51,781 nt of DNA. Origin: a virus. The first letter of the stretch is position 1. Each line of letters opens with the position of its first letter. The stretch covers positions 1-51,781 of IMG/VR virus record IMGVR_UViG_3300044642_000842; one strand, 5' to 3'. Shown here piece after piece: positions 18,301-23,210 of this stretch. Position numbers and translations under genes: made by a program. Below the pieces are notes generated by a model that did no database searches, was not told where the DNA came from, and worked only from the letters and a program-made list of their open reading frames with translations.

Positions 18301-19021
18301 TGATACGTTTGTTGTTTATAATAACACAGCAAAAATTTATATTGGTATTAATAAAGACTTAGAAATCGAAAGCAATGAAGTGATCACTTTTGTTATCAAT
18401 GGAACAGGAGCTTCAGCACAAATTATTGTGTTGGGAGAAATCATTGAACCTCCTGCTGTGGTTCCTGATGTTATTAAACCTTGTATAACATCTCCATCAG
18501 CTGGTGTTCCTGTTACAAATGAATCTGGAGCAATCGTTAGCATACCAATTGTTGATAGAGGATGTCCATATCAAAAACCACCTAGAGTAATCATACGTGG
18601 AAAAGGATATGGAGCTTCTGCTATTGCTTTGTTGGATGAAAACGGATATGTGAGTGAAGTAAGAGTGACAAGAACTGGTAGAGGATATGTAAAAAATACT
18701 TCTGTTAATCAAAACTTAACCTGTGTCATTGATTCATATACATTATTGAATCCAGGTAGAGGGTATACTTCAGAACCAGAAGTATACATTGACGGTCAAC
18801 TTGGAATTGCTAGAGCAAGAATAAATGATCTCGGATATGTTTTTAGTGTAGAAGTTCTCAACAGAACAAAAACCTTTAAGGATATTCCTAGTATTATAAT
18901 TAGAGGTGGCGGTGGTGCTGGTGCTAGAGTATTACCTAGTTTAAATTGCCTAGATAAGGTAGAACTTGAAACCAAAGGCTATGCCAAAATTGGAACAGGT
19001 AAATATATTGATTGCCCATAA
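15383..19021 (+). CDS. 5: gp5-type baseplate hub/spike protein with Calx-beta repeats
   Basis: The first 115 residues of this 1212-aa protein form the gp5 OB-like domain (NWWIGQVESNKHDDPKNSGR, YRVRIVGQHLKD, VDLRQGNWVIGFYMDADKQK, PIIMGSIGHT). T4 gp5 (575 aa) then has a lysozyme domain; none is visible here. Instead come a helical middle (about 200-480, with a Cys-rich patch near 440-460), a Calx-beta-like domain (about 530-625, VVEGQDAVFTIIREGN), three related beta modules (about 690, 812 and 922; each with YxEGExxxF and VVDNKATV-like strands) and a C-terminal GxGY/GxGA-repeat region. It follows gp27 as in T4. It may be a spike decorated with adhesin-like domains; the stop overlaps the next start. 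Confidence 0.78.
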   Translation: MDPVLSSLFPVNQIGSDGFNWWIGQVESNKHDDPKNSGRYRVRIVGQHLKDCDATPTTELPWANVMMPVTAPFTDGGVTGASVDLRQGNWVIGFYMDADKQKPIIMGSIGHTAGSTLIKNYEKDPNPGGTCKSFTTYFDPERNPYKHEPLPEGKKSEGNTEKDDSEYTKPGQAGVIAAAIPGQAPASFYALFAENTSTNPTGSKLCVEIANPKCGSESDLSGGLKNILSEMLAANQQSGGQLGDYYVSQINGELDNYTNVARGYVNKATRLVSSFVSRAKGEIVKVVRQGIDGLVDLALTVDVATTDALGNVNTGPVAPDLGVEPFTPITKKESRLKPVIDTINDVLDDLGCSITDFTDRLASWLTDLLLEIFMEAFNAATCLIDAVIESIISEILNGLEEILSVVLGPLQDFLSILAAPLNIIGSAISAVFDLLGISCDGPNAECEKVSKECTDCGSEDTEDWLDKLLKQIEDGPLAGTSVCAESKESPADEETGIVFVGGIFQPPGDVPTDASPTSLEKVFAYKSNDLQVVEGQDAVFTIIREGNTLLSSSIKYQVVNLSATEGVDFIKPNTGGTIGFAPGEFQKTITFKTLADDVDEGVEKFAIRLSESVTPEGSRTIFPDGTIFECEILNYDLKSIEPSAGGFDFEAPDGLTPTTTSIIKPPSNFVTTPVTTLTPVNNIIPVVPSYTVIPEKTFYYEGTQIVFNIFTKNVKDNTELNYTIFGDVVAADIIGGQLTGSFIVVDNKATVKITTTTDNDLVGEIVNDDGTTSTQNIPDPTERLIFGIDDTNAFASVSILGDDIPVEPYYFVEADKNVYAEGETIVYSITSYNVPNNTVVTYELSGPGITETDIIEYELSGTFTVVDNKATVNVQLTADSDIEQSELLIFTITDVDNGDFTTVIIEPDKTIQDPVGTVVTPTFFVQSDKIEYEEGETAEFTITTTNVPDGTKLQYVLYGPSLKSSDIINGVLFDTFVVYNNTAKIYIGINKDLEIESNEVITFVINGTGASAQIIVLGEIIEPPAVVPDVIKPCITSPSAGVPVTNESGAIVSIPIVDRGCPYQKPPRVIIRGKGYGASAIALLDENGYVSEVRVTRTGRGYVKNTSVNQNLTCVIDSYTLLNPGRGYTSEPEVYIDGQLGIARARINDLGYVFSVEVLNRTKTFKDIPSIIIRGGGGAGARVLPSLNCLDKVELETKGYAKIGTGKYIDCP

Positions 19022-20217
19022 TGTCTGTAACTAACAAACCCGCTTCAAATCCAGATGTAACAAAAGGAACTGTTCCTAATGCTGATGGAGATCTTTCTTT
19101 TAAATATGGCGAAGGTCCAATACCAGATTATTCTTATCTGTTAGGTAAATGGACTCTCACTACATATACATTTCCTGAAGATGGATCTTCTGGCTTTGCT
19201 ATAACTGATGGTAAATCAGCATTTCACATAGACAATCAGGGAAACATAATCTTTGGTACTGGTTCTCCATCTCAAAGTGGATGTGGCGGTAAACTGATTA
19301 TGAAATCAGAAGCACAGCTACAAAAGACAGGATCTGTTTCGATTGAAGTTCAAGGAAGACCAGATGACGGTTCCATAAAAAAAGAAACGAATGCTACTGG
19401 AGGTATAAGTGAAACTAAACTGCCTGCTTACTCACTAAAAGTATATGGAGATGTGTTAATTGAATGTATTGGTGGTGAAGCAGTTATAAAAGGAGAAAAC
19501 ATTACCTTAAATGCTGCTAGCACACTCAATTTAAATTCGGGAAAAGATATTAATCTCACGGCAGGTAAAGAGGGTGGTAGAATTAATATGTTTGGTGGAA
19601 CTTTTTCACTCAATACTAGCTTCTTTGAAAAAAATCTGAGTGGTGGTGAATACTCCAAGGGAGCAGGCGAAGTACAAATAGAACAGTACAACCCAAATGC
19701 TTCAACATCAGTTTCAACACCAGGAAGTGTTAATTATACAGTCAATGGTAATTATGATCTCGGAGTTACTGGAGACTATAAACAAATTGTTAATAAAAAT
19801 TATTCATTGAGTGTTGATTTAGATTATGCTAGAGAAGTTAAAGGAAATGCCTCAGAAAAAACAGTAGGTAAACAAAAAACAGCAATCACTGGTACAAAAG
19901 TCCGTGAGTCATCACAACAAGAGTCATATGTGTTAGAGGTCGGAGCAAATCCAACACCAGAAATAGCTTCGTACAAAGTATCGAGCGGTGGCAAAGTTGA
20001 AATGAGTACCACCACAGGTGGATTTAAATTTGAGGCTGCTGCTCAAGTAAGCACCATGACACTTGACGAAAAATCTTTCAAAGTAAATGTCGGTAAAGAA
20101 TTGGGTGTGCTTGAGATGTCTGAAACGAAAGCAGAATTTTCTTATGGTAAAACATCAAAGATTACATTGGAGCCAGCTAAAATTTCTGTAGTGGCGACAC
20201 AAATTTACCTAAATTGA
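19021..20217 (+). CDS. Beta-helical spike protein (gp5 C-terminal/needle-like)
   Basis: The 398-aa protein has a beta-sandwich-like N-terminal half (YLLGKWTLTTYTFPEDGSSG, SAFHIDNQGNIIFGTGSP) and then regularly spaced beta strands: YGDVLIECIGGEAVIKGENI, LNLNSGKDINLTAGKEGG, NYDLGVTGDYKQIVNKNYSL and DYAREVKGNASEKTVGKQKT. This rhythm (GDxxxxVxGN) is that of the gp5/VgrG triple-stranded beta-helix. I infer a separately encoded needle region for the truncated gp5-type hub upstream. I use the ATG at 19021 inside the previous stop; a TTG three codons upstream is the alternative. It is the last gene of the hub operon. Confidence 0.6.
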   Translation: MSVTNKPASNPDVTKGTVPNADGDLSFKYGEGPIPDYSYLLGKWTLTTYTFPEDGSSGFAITDGKSAFHIDNQGNIIFGTGSPSQSGCGGKLIMKSEAQLQKTGSVSIEVQGRPDDGSIKKETNATGGISETKLPAYSLKVYGDVLIECIGGEAVIKGENITLNAASTLNLNSGKDINLTAGKEGGRINMFGGTFSLNTSFFEKNLSGGEYSKGAGEVQIEQYNPNASTSVSTPGSVNYTVNGNYDLGVTGDYKQIVNKNYSLSVDLDYAREVKGNASEKTVGKQKTAITGTKVRESSQQESYVLEVGANPTPEIASYKVSSGGKVEMSTTTGGFKFEAAAQVSTMTLDEKSFKVNVGKELGVLEMSETKAEFSYGKTSKITLEPAKISVVATQIYLN

Positions 20218-20233
20218 AATTGGAAAACTGAAA

Positions 20234-20284
20234 CCAGGAAATCGGTAAAAAATTCTCTGGTAAAAAATCACTCAAAAAGTCGAG
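20234..20284 (+). repeat. Non-coding repeat element, copy A
   Basis: CCAGGAAATCGG..., an A-rich loop and TTCTCTGG form a hairpin, followed by GTAAAAAATCACTCAAAAAG and TCGAG. Most of this recurs at 22400-22445. It lies between the spike gene and the small late gene at 20315. Confidence 0.7.
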
Positions 20285-20285
20285 C

Positions 20286-20293
20286 AATAAATA
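20286..20293 (+). promoter_or_regulatory. Late promoter box AATAAATA
   Basis: AATAAATACC follows repeat copy A directly and lies 21 nt before the gene at 20315. Confidence 0.55.
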
Positions 20294-20314
20294 CCAATAA
20301 CATTGAGGTGTATT

Positions 20315-20635
20315 ATGTTATCTACCCAATATCGTCTTCGCTTAGAATCTATTTGTCAAAAAATTGTTGCTGGACAAACAGTAGAATTATCTGAAATGAT
20401 ATGGGCAGAAAAATTAGCAAAATCAAATAGAAGTGCTGCCACTATACTTAGACAAGCAAGACGTACTGCTAATAATCCAGATATGGTTGAGGGAGATATG
20501 GATGATTTTTTGAATCAACTTGATATTGGTGGCACTGGTCACGAATCTAAAGGTATTACTGGATTTGATAGTATTGATGAGATTGTTGACTGGTTTCGCC
20601 AAGACAAACCAGAAGACTGGAGACAGCGTGACTAG
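20315..20635 (+). CDS. Small conserved-looking protein of unknown function
   Basis: The 106-aa product MLSTQYRLRLESICQKIVAG is helical at first (with AEKLAKSNRSAATILRQARR) and acidic at its C-terminus (FDSIDEIVDWFRQDKPEDW). I do not recognise a family; the helix/linker layout suggests a small binding or adaptor protein. I use the ATG at 20315 with TTGAGGTG upstream instead of the in-frame TTG at 20303. It sits between a late box and the first sigma70-type promoter of the tRNA island. Confidence 0.6.
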   Translation: MLSTQYRLRLESICQKIVAGQTVELSEMIWAEKLAKSNRSAATILRQARRTANNPDMVEGDMDDFLNQLDIGGTGHESKGITGFDSIDEIVDWFRQDKPEDWRQRD

Positions 20636-20648
20636 TGGCACAGGGGGG

Positions 20649-20677
20649 TTGACAGACCAGCTTAAAGCTGCTATTAT
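20649..20677 (+). promoter_or_regulatory. Sigma70-type promoter opening the tRNA island
   Basis: TTGACA (20649-20654), 17 nt, then TATTAT (20672-20677) preceded by TGC. The upstream flank GGCACAGGGGGG is nearly the same as that before the helicase promoter at 47593. Confidence 0.8.
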
Positions 20678-20703
20678 ACATACATACACGGGTCGAGGAA
20701 ACA

Positions 20704-20835
20704 ATGAAAGTTCCAAATTGGCAACACCACAGCAAAAAAGAACAGAAGCGTACCCTCAAGCCCCAAGCATTGAGAGCTGCCAGAAAGCGTAGGCAGGCAC
20801 TGAAAAACCTCTTGACAGCAACGGGACGAATATGA
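20704..20835 (+). CDS. 43-aa basic protein, unknown
   Basis: This short frame (MKVPNWQHHSKKEQKRTLKP..., ending LLTATGRI) follows a perfect sigma70-type promoter by 26 nt and has GAGGA just before its ATG. About one third of its residues are Lys or Arg, with two His, so nucleic acid binding is possible. No family is recognised. The second tRNA-island promoter begins inside its 3' end. The promoter and ribosome binding site are the main support for it being a gene. Confidence 0.5.
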   Translation: MKVPNWQHHSKKEQKRTLKPQALRAARKRRQALKNLLTATGRI

Positions 20836-20841
20836 TACCAT
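20812..20841 (+). promoter_or_regulatory. Sigma70-type promoter before the first tRNA
   Basis: TTGACA (20812-20817), 18 nt, then TACCAT (20836-20841) preceded by TGA. The first tRNA starts 19 nt beyond the -10 box. Confidence 0.6.
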
Positions 20842-20859
20842 AGATTGGTATCAATTCAA

Positions 20860-20947
20860 GCGAGTGAGACTTGGTAGTCAGAGGAGTCTTATAAACTCTT
20901 TCCGCCAGATTAGCGGCTTTGAGGTGGTTCGAATCCACCCACTCGTA
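20860..20947 (+). tRNA. tRNA with long variable arm; anticodon reads UAU in the simplest fold
   Basis: The acceptor GCGAGTG pairs with CACTCGT, the D arm is GAC/GTC around TTGGTA, the anticodon stem is GGAGT/ACTCT with loop CTTATAA, the long variable arm is CCGC/GCGG, the T arm is GGTGG/CCACC around TTCGAAT, and the discriminator is A. The long arm is class II (Leu, Ser or bacterial Tyr), but U33 followed by UAU would decode AUA. One base change (T36 to A) would make it Leu-UAA. Isotype is therefore unresolved. CCA is not encoded. Confidence 0.75.
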
Positions 20948-20951
20948 CCTT

Positions 20952-21024
20952 GCTCCTTTAGCAATCTGGCGAATGCACCGAACTCATAATTCGGCTAAGG
21001 TGGGTTCGATCCCCTCAAGGAGCA
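20952..21024 (+). tRNA. tRNA-Met (CAU)
   Basis: Acceptor GCTCCTT/AAGGAGC, T8-A9, anticodon stem CCGAA/TTCGG with loop CTCATAA, T loop TTCGATC, discriminator A. The T stem has one T-T mismatch. The perfectly paired acceptor end speaks for an elongator; a lysidine-modified Ile-2 tRNA is the alternative. Four nt separate it from the preceding tRNA. Confidence 0.85.
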
Positions 21025-21025
21025 C

Positions 21026-21054
21026 TTGACAATCTGAGCAAAACCTGCTACAAT
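21026..21054 (+). promoter_or_regulatory. Sigma70-type promoter between tRNAs
   Basis: TTGACA (21026-21031), 17 nt, TACAAT (21049-21054) preceded by TGC. It lies directly after the tRNA-Met and 14 nt before the next tRNA. Confidence 0.75.
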
Positions 21055-21068
21055 TGTCACATACACAT

Positions 21069-21141
21069 GCCCGTGTAGTCCAACGGCAGAGACAGGGGAC
21101 TTAAAATCCCTCCAGTGTCGGTTCGAATCCGACCACGGGTA
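21069..21141 (+). tRNA. tRNA with UAA anticodon (nominally Leu) but short variable loop
   Basis: Acceptor GCCCGTG/CACGGGT, D arm GTC/GAC, anticodon stem GGGGA/TCCCT with loop CTTAAAA (anticodon UAA), T arm GTCGG/CCGAC around TTCGAAT, discriminator A. The variable region is only CCAGT, a class I length, whereas bacterial tRNA-Leu has a long arm. Confidence 0.85.
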
Positions 21142-21146
21142 TTCCA

Positions 21147-21153
21147 CTAAATA
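21147..21153 (+). promoter_or_regulatory. Late promoter box CTAAATA
   Basis: CTAAATA follows the tRNA and lies 19 nt before the 88-aa gene, giving the cpeT pair a possible late start besides read-through from the tRNA promoter. Confidence 0.4.
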
Positions 21154-21172
21154 AAACGAGTGGAAAAAAGTA

Positions 21173-21439
21173 ATGAAATACACACTTTCTCAATCATATT
21201 GCTTTTATATGGGCGAGGTAGTTCGTATGTATTTCATACAGGGTATGCCATATACCTTTGACGAACTTCCCGCCCTCATACAAGATCATCCTTCTGTTCA
21301 AACTGAAGCCCTATCTAATAGGGATTTTGATGATGAAGACATGTTTATTTGGTCTAATTATTTAATGATGGAAGAGGCTCATCCGCTAATGTTTGAATTG
21401 GAATTTGAAAATCCTGAGTTACTACCTAAAGATGATTAA
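21173..21439 (+). CDS. 88-aa acidic protein of unknown function
   Basis: MKYTLSQSYCFYMGEVVRMY starts a small protein whose C-terminal two thirds are strongly acidic (SNRDFDDEDMFIWSNYLMMEE, ending FELEFENPELLPKDD). No family is recognised. It overlaps the cpeT start by 8 nt, so the two are probably translated together. An alternative start at the internal MGEVV or MYFIQG is possible because the ribosome binding site before 21173 is weak. Confidence 0.6.
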   Translation: MKYTLSQSYCFYMGEVVRMYFIQGMPYTFDELPALIQDHPSVQTEALSNRDFDDEDMFIWSNYLMMEEAHPLMFELEFENPELLPKDD

Positions 21440-21956
21440 AGAATTTTTTAGATTAATCGAAGGACGATTCGAAAACAAAATTCAAGCATTTTCTAACCCA
21501 AGCAAGTATGCCTTTATTAGGGTAACACATGTGAACTTGGGTGGTGGTTTGATTTATGGAGAACAAGCATACAATTATCAGTTAAACAAACCTTATCGTC
21601 AGTTTGTTCTTCAGCCTAAAGAAGAAAACGGACAAATTCATATCTATAATTATGAATTGATTGATAAAGAAAACTATACTGGTTTTAAAAGGCTTGACGA
21701 AATTGACCAGGATGTGCTAAAATTGAAGAGTGGTTGTGACGTGTTCATGACTCCCAAAAACAATTCCTTCGTGGGTGGTATCCAGGGATGTAATTGTATG
21801 GTAGACTGGAATGGTCGTCAAACCTACCTCCAAAACGAAATTGAGATAACACCAACTCATTATTACGTTATGGATCGTGGATTCTGTGCTGAACATAAGC
21901 ATCAGCTTTGGGGTTCTAAATACGGTAGGTTTGAATTTGTTAGAATGCCTGAGTAG
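21432..21956 (+). CDS. cpeT: CpeT-type phycobiliprotein lyase homologue
   Basis: The 174-aa protein shows the CpcT/CpeT chromophore lyase pattern: a LIEGRFENKIQAFSNPSKYA start, IRVTHVNLGGGLIYGEQAYN, LNKPYRQFVLQPKEENG, then MTPKNNSFVGGIQGCNCMVD, WNGRQTYLQNEIEITPTHYY and MDRGFCAEHKHQLWGSKYG. Host CpeT/CpcT proteins are beta-barrels that attach or present bilins to phycobiliproteins. Phage copies are auxiliary genes thought to modify light harvesting in infected cells. I start at 21432, since upstream in-frame sequence is the preceding gene. Its last codons form the 5' acceptor strand of the tRNA-Thr. Confidence 0.9.
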   Translation: MIKEFFRLIEGRFENKIQAFSNPSKYAFIRVTHVNLGGGLIYGEQAYNYQLNKPYRQFVLQPKEENGQIHIYNYELIDKENYTGFKRLDEIDQDVLKLKSGCDVFMTPKNNSFVGGIQGCNCMVDWNGRQTYLQNEIEITPTHYYVMDRGFCAEHKHQLWGSKYGRFEFVRMPE

Positions 21957-22020
21957 CTCAGCTGGATAGAGCAACGGTTTTGTAAACCGTAGGTCGTCGG
22001 TTCAAGTCCGACCTTAGGCT
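21947..22020 (+). tRNA. tRNA-Thr (UGU)
   Basis: Acceptor GCCTGAG/CTTAGGC, D arm GCTC/GAGC, anticodon stem ACGGT/ACCGT with loop TTTGTAA (UGU), T arm GTCGG/CCGAC around TTCAAGT, discriminator T. The first 10 nt overlap the cpeT coding end, including its stop codon. Confidence 0.93.
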
Positions 22021-22124
22021 CTCGCTTTCACATGGACTGGAAATATCTGGTCGTAGTGATAGCGTTCAATGTAGGAACCAAAACCTCTCCTTGGTCTTAG
22101 TATTCTGTGTCCAAGTGAAGTAAA

Positions 22125-22154
22125 GAGGGGGGCTTAAGGTGATGCTCCCCCCTC
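22125..22154 (+). other. Strong G/C hairpin between tRNA genes
   Basis: GAGGGGGG (22125-22132) pairs with CCCCCCTC (22147-22154) across a 14-nt loop. No T-run follows, so a processing or stability element is more likely than a terminator. The surrounding interval 22021-22163 holds no convincing gene; a 22-codon frame at 22032 is noted separately. Confidence 0.5.
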
Positions 22155-22163
22155 CTACCACAA

Positions 22164-22235
22164 ATCCTGGTAGTCTATTGGTAAGGACGGGTGGACAACA
22201 CACATGGAAACTGGGTTCGATTCCCAGACAGGAAA
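22164..22235 (+). pseudogene. Degenerate tRNA-like sequence
   Basis: A good D arm (GTC...TTGGTAAG...GAC) and an excellent T arm (CTGGG, TTCGATT, CCCAG) are present. The acceptor strands (ATCCTGG and ACAGGAA) pair only in the middle, the anticodon stem GGGTG/CACAT has a mismatch, and the loop GACAACA lacks U33. The nominal anticodon would be CAA. I read it as a decaying tRNA or a tRNA mimic. Confidence 0.5.
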
Positions 22236-22279
22236 ACACCCCTCAAGCCTATCAACGATGCTCAAACAGAGGGGTCACT

Positions 22280-22359
22280 GCCCAAGTGGTGAAATTGGTA
22301 TACACGCATGACTTAGGATCATGTGCTTCGGCGTGGAGGTTCGAGTCCTCTCTTGGGCA
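22280..22359 (+). tRNA. tRNA-Leu (UAG)
   Basis: Acceptor GCCCAAG/CTTGGGC, D loop with TTGGTAT, anticodon stem CATGA/TCATG with loop CTTAGGA (UAG), variable arm around GCTTCGGC, T arm GGAGG/CCTCT around TTCGAGT, discriminator A. This is a normal class II leucine tRNA reading CUA. Confidence 0.92.
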
Positions 22360-22388
22360 CTTCGGATTACAAATCCGAAATTCAAAAA

Positions 22389-22396
22389 CTAAATAC
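22389..22396 (+). promoter_or_regulatory. Late promoter box CTAAATAC
   Basis: CTAAATAC lies just before repeat copy B and 57 nt before the 47-aa gene. The order here is box then repeat, the reverse of copy A. Confidence 0.35.
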
Positions 22397-22399
22397 ATG

Positions 22400-22445
22400 A
22401 AATCGGGAAAAAAATTCCCGGTAAAAAATCGTCAAAAAAGTTGAG
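22400..22445 (+). repeat. Non-coding repeat element, copy B
   Basis: AAATCGGGAAAAAAATTCCC forms a 6-bp hairpin (CGGGAA/TTCCCG), followed by GGTAAAAAATCGTCAAAAAA and GTTGAG. It aligns with 20238-20284 with a few substitutions and single-base gaps. Its GAG end also provides the ribosome binding site of the gene at 22454. Confidence 0.7.
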
Positions 22446-22453
22446 GGTAAAAA

Positions 22454-22597
22454 ATGAGCTTACTTTCTAAGAAAGATCACGAAATGGTCATCGAGGCACT
22501 AGAAACCCTAATCCAAACAAAGGAGGAATCTGACGATAAATTTGAATACTATAATTTACTTAATTGGGTAAAATTGAAGCAAAAAGACAAATTCTGA
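22454..22597 (+). CDS. 47-aa protein, unknown
   Basis: MSLLSKKDHEMVIEALETLI continues as a charged helix (QTKEESDDKFEYYNLLNWVK) to a TGA at 22595. GTTGAGGGT lies 6-12 nt upstream as ribosome binding site. A helical hairpin is likely. It starts 8 nt after repeat copy B and ends 7 nt before the HNH gene, so the two probably form one transcript. No family is recognised. Confidence 0.55.
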   Translation: MSLLSKKDHEMVIEALETLIQTKEESDDKFEYYNLLNWVKLKQKDKF

Positions 22598-22604
22598 CTT
22601 AATT

Positions 22605-23021
22605 ATGTCACTTCTTGAAATTCTATTTAATGAAAAATCTCAAATTCTTGTAAAAACAAGAGTTTGTAGATCTTGTAAAAAAGAAAAACCATTAACTAAA
22701 GAGTTTTTTCACAAAAATTGTTCTTCGGAAAATGGTTTTAGGTATGAGTGTAAAGAATGTAGAAAACCAGGAGCTGCCAAAGATCCCAAAGCTGCTAGGC
22801 GACTGAGGAAAAAATTTAATATTAAAACTCCTCCTTTGGGAACTCCTTGTGCTTGTTGTGGAAAAACTGATCAAATGCTGGTTTGTGATCATATTCATGG
22901 AACCGAAACCATTCGTGGTTTTATTTGTGATAATTGTAATGTTGGTATTGGGAGACTTGGTGATAGTATTGAAGGCGTAAAAAAGGCACTTAATTATCTT
23001 GAGGGAAATTATTTGACATAA
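22605..23021 (+). CDS. HNH endonuclease, recombination endonuclease VII type
   Basis: The 138-aa protein has an N-terminal zinc ribbon (CRSCKKEKP at about residues 21-29, then YECKECRK) and a C-terminal endonuclease VII-like core: CACCGK, VCDHIHG near residue 95, RGFICDNCNVGIGRLGDS and a closing helix VKKALNYLEGNYL. T4 endonuclease VII resolves branched DNA before packaging, but free-standing relatives in phages also act as homing nucleases. Its place inside a tRNA cluster, with tRNA-Asn starting 3 nt after its stop, suits a mobile nuclease; resolvase function is the alternative. Confidence 0.8.
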   Translation: MSLLEILFNEKSQILVKTRVCRSCKKEKPLTKEFFHKNCSSENGFRYECKECRKPGAAKDPKAARRLRKKFNIKTPPLGTPCACCGKTDQMLVCDHIHGTETIRGFICDNCNVGIGRLGDSIEGVKKALNYLEGNYLT

Positions 23022-23024
23022 CAA

Positions 23025-23096
23025 TGGAGTGTAGCTCAGTGGTAGAGCGGTCGGCTGTTAACCGATTGGTCGTAGGTTCGAATCCCACCACTCCAG
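23025..23096 (+). tRNA. tRNA-Asn (GUU)
   Basis: Acceptor TGGAGTG/CACTCCA, D arm GCTC/GAGC, anticodon stem GTCGG/CCGAT with loop CTGTTAA (GUU), T arm GTAGG/CCCAC around TTCGAAT, discriminator G. A small hairpin (TTGGC/GCCAA, 23097-23112) follows, possibly a 3' processing aid. Confidence 0.93.
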
Positions 23097-23136
23097 TTGG
23101 CGATACTGCCAAACCAGAATCCCTTCCGTGTGCTTT

Positions 23137-23166
23137 AAAACCTCTCCTTCGGGAGGGGTTTTATTG
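23137..23166 (+). terminator. Rho-independent terminator closing the tRNA island
   Basis: AAAACCTCTCC, loop TTCG, GGAGGGGTTTT (23137-23162), an 11-bp stem with one G-T pair and a stable UUCG-type loop, then T-rich sequence. It separates the island from the late fibre operon, whose promoter box starts at 23167. Confidence 0.92.
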
Positions 23167-23174
23167 TATAAATA
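23167..23174 (+). promoter_or_regulatory. Late promoter box TATAAATA
   Basis: A perfect T4-type late -10 immediately after the terminator and 36 nt before the 10.5-kb gene. Confidence 0.75.
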
Positions 23175-23210
23175 CTCGTAAGAAGAAAGCACACATAGGT
23201 CTGGGTAATT

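Noticed and set aside
22032-22100. 22-codon frame MDWKYLVVVIAFNVGTKTSPW between tRNAs
   Set aside because: It is too short to judge and has no convincing ribosome binding site; a tiny membrane peptide cannot be excluded but is not supported.
23014-23030. TTGACA before tRNA-Asn as a promoter
   Set aside because: No -10 box at proper spacing; the matching position falls inside the tRNA.
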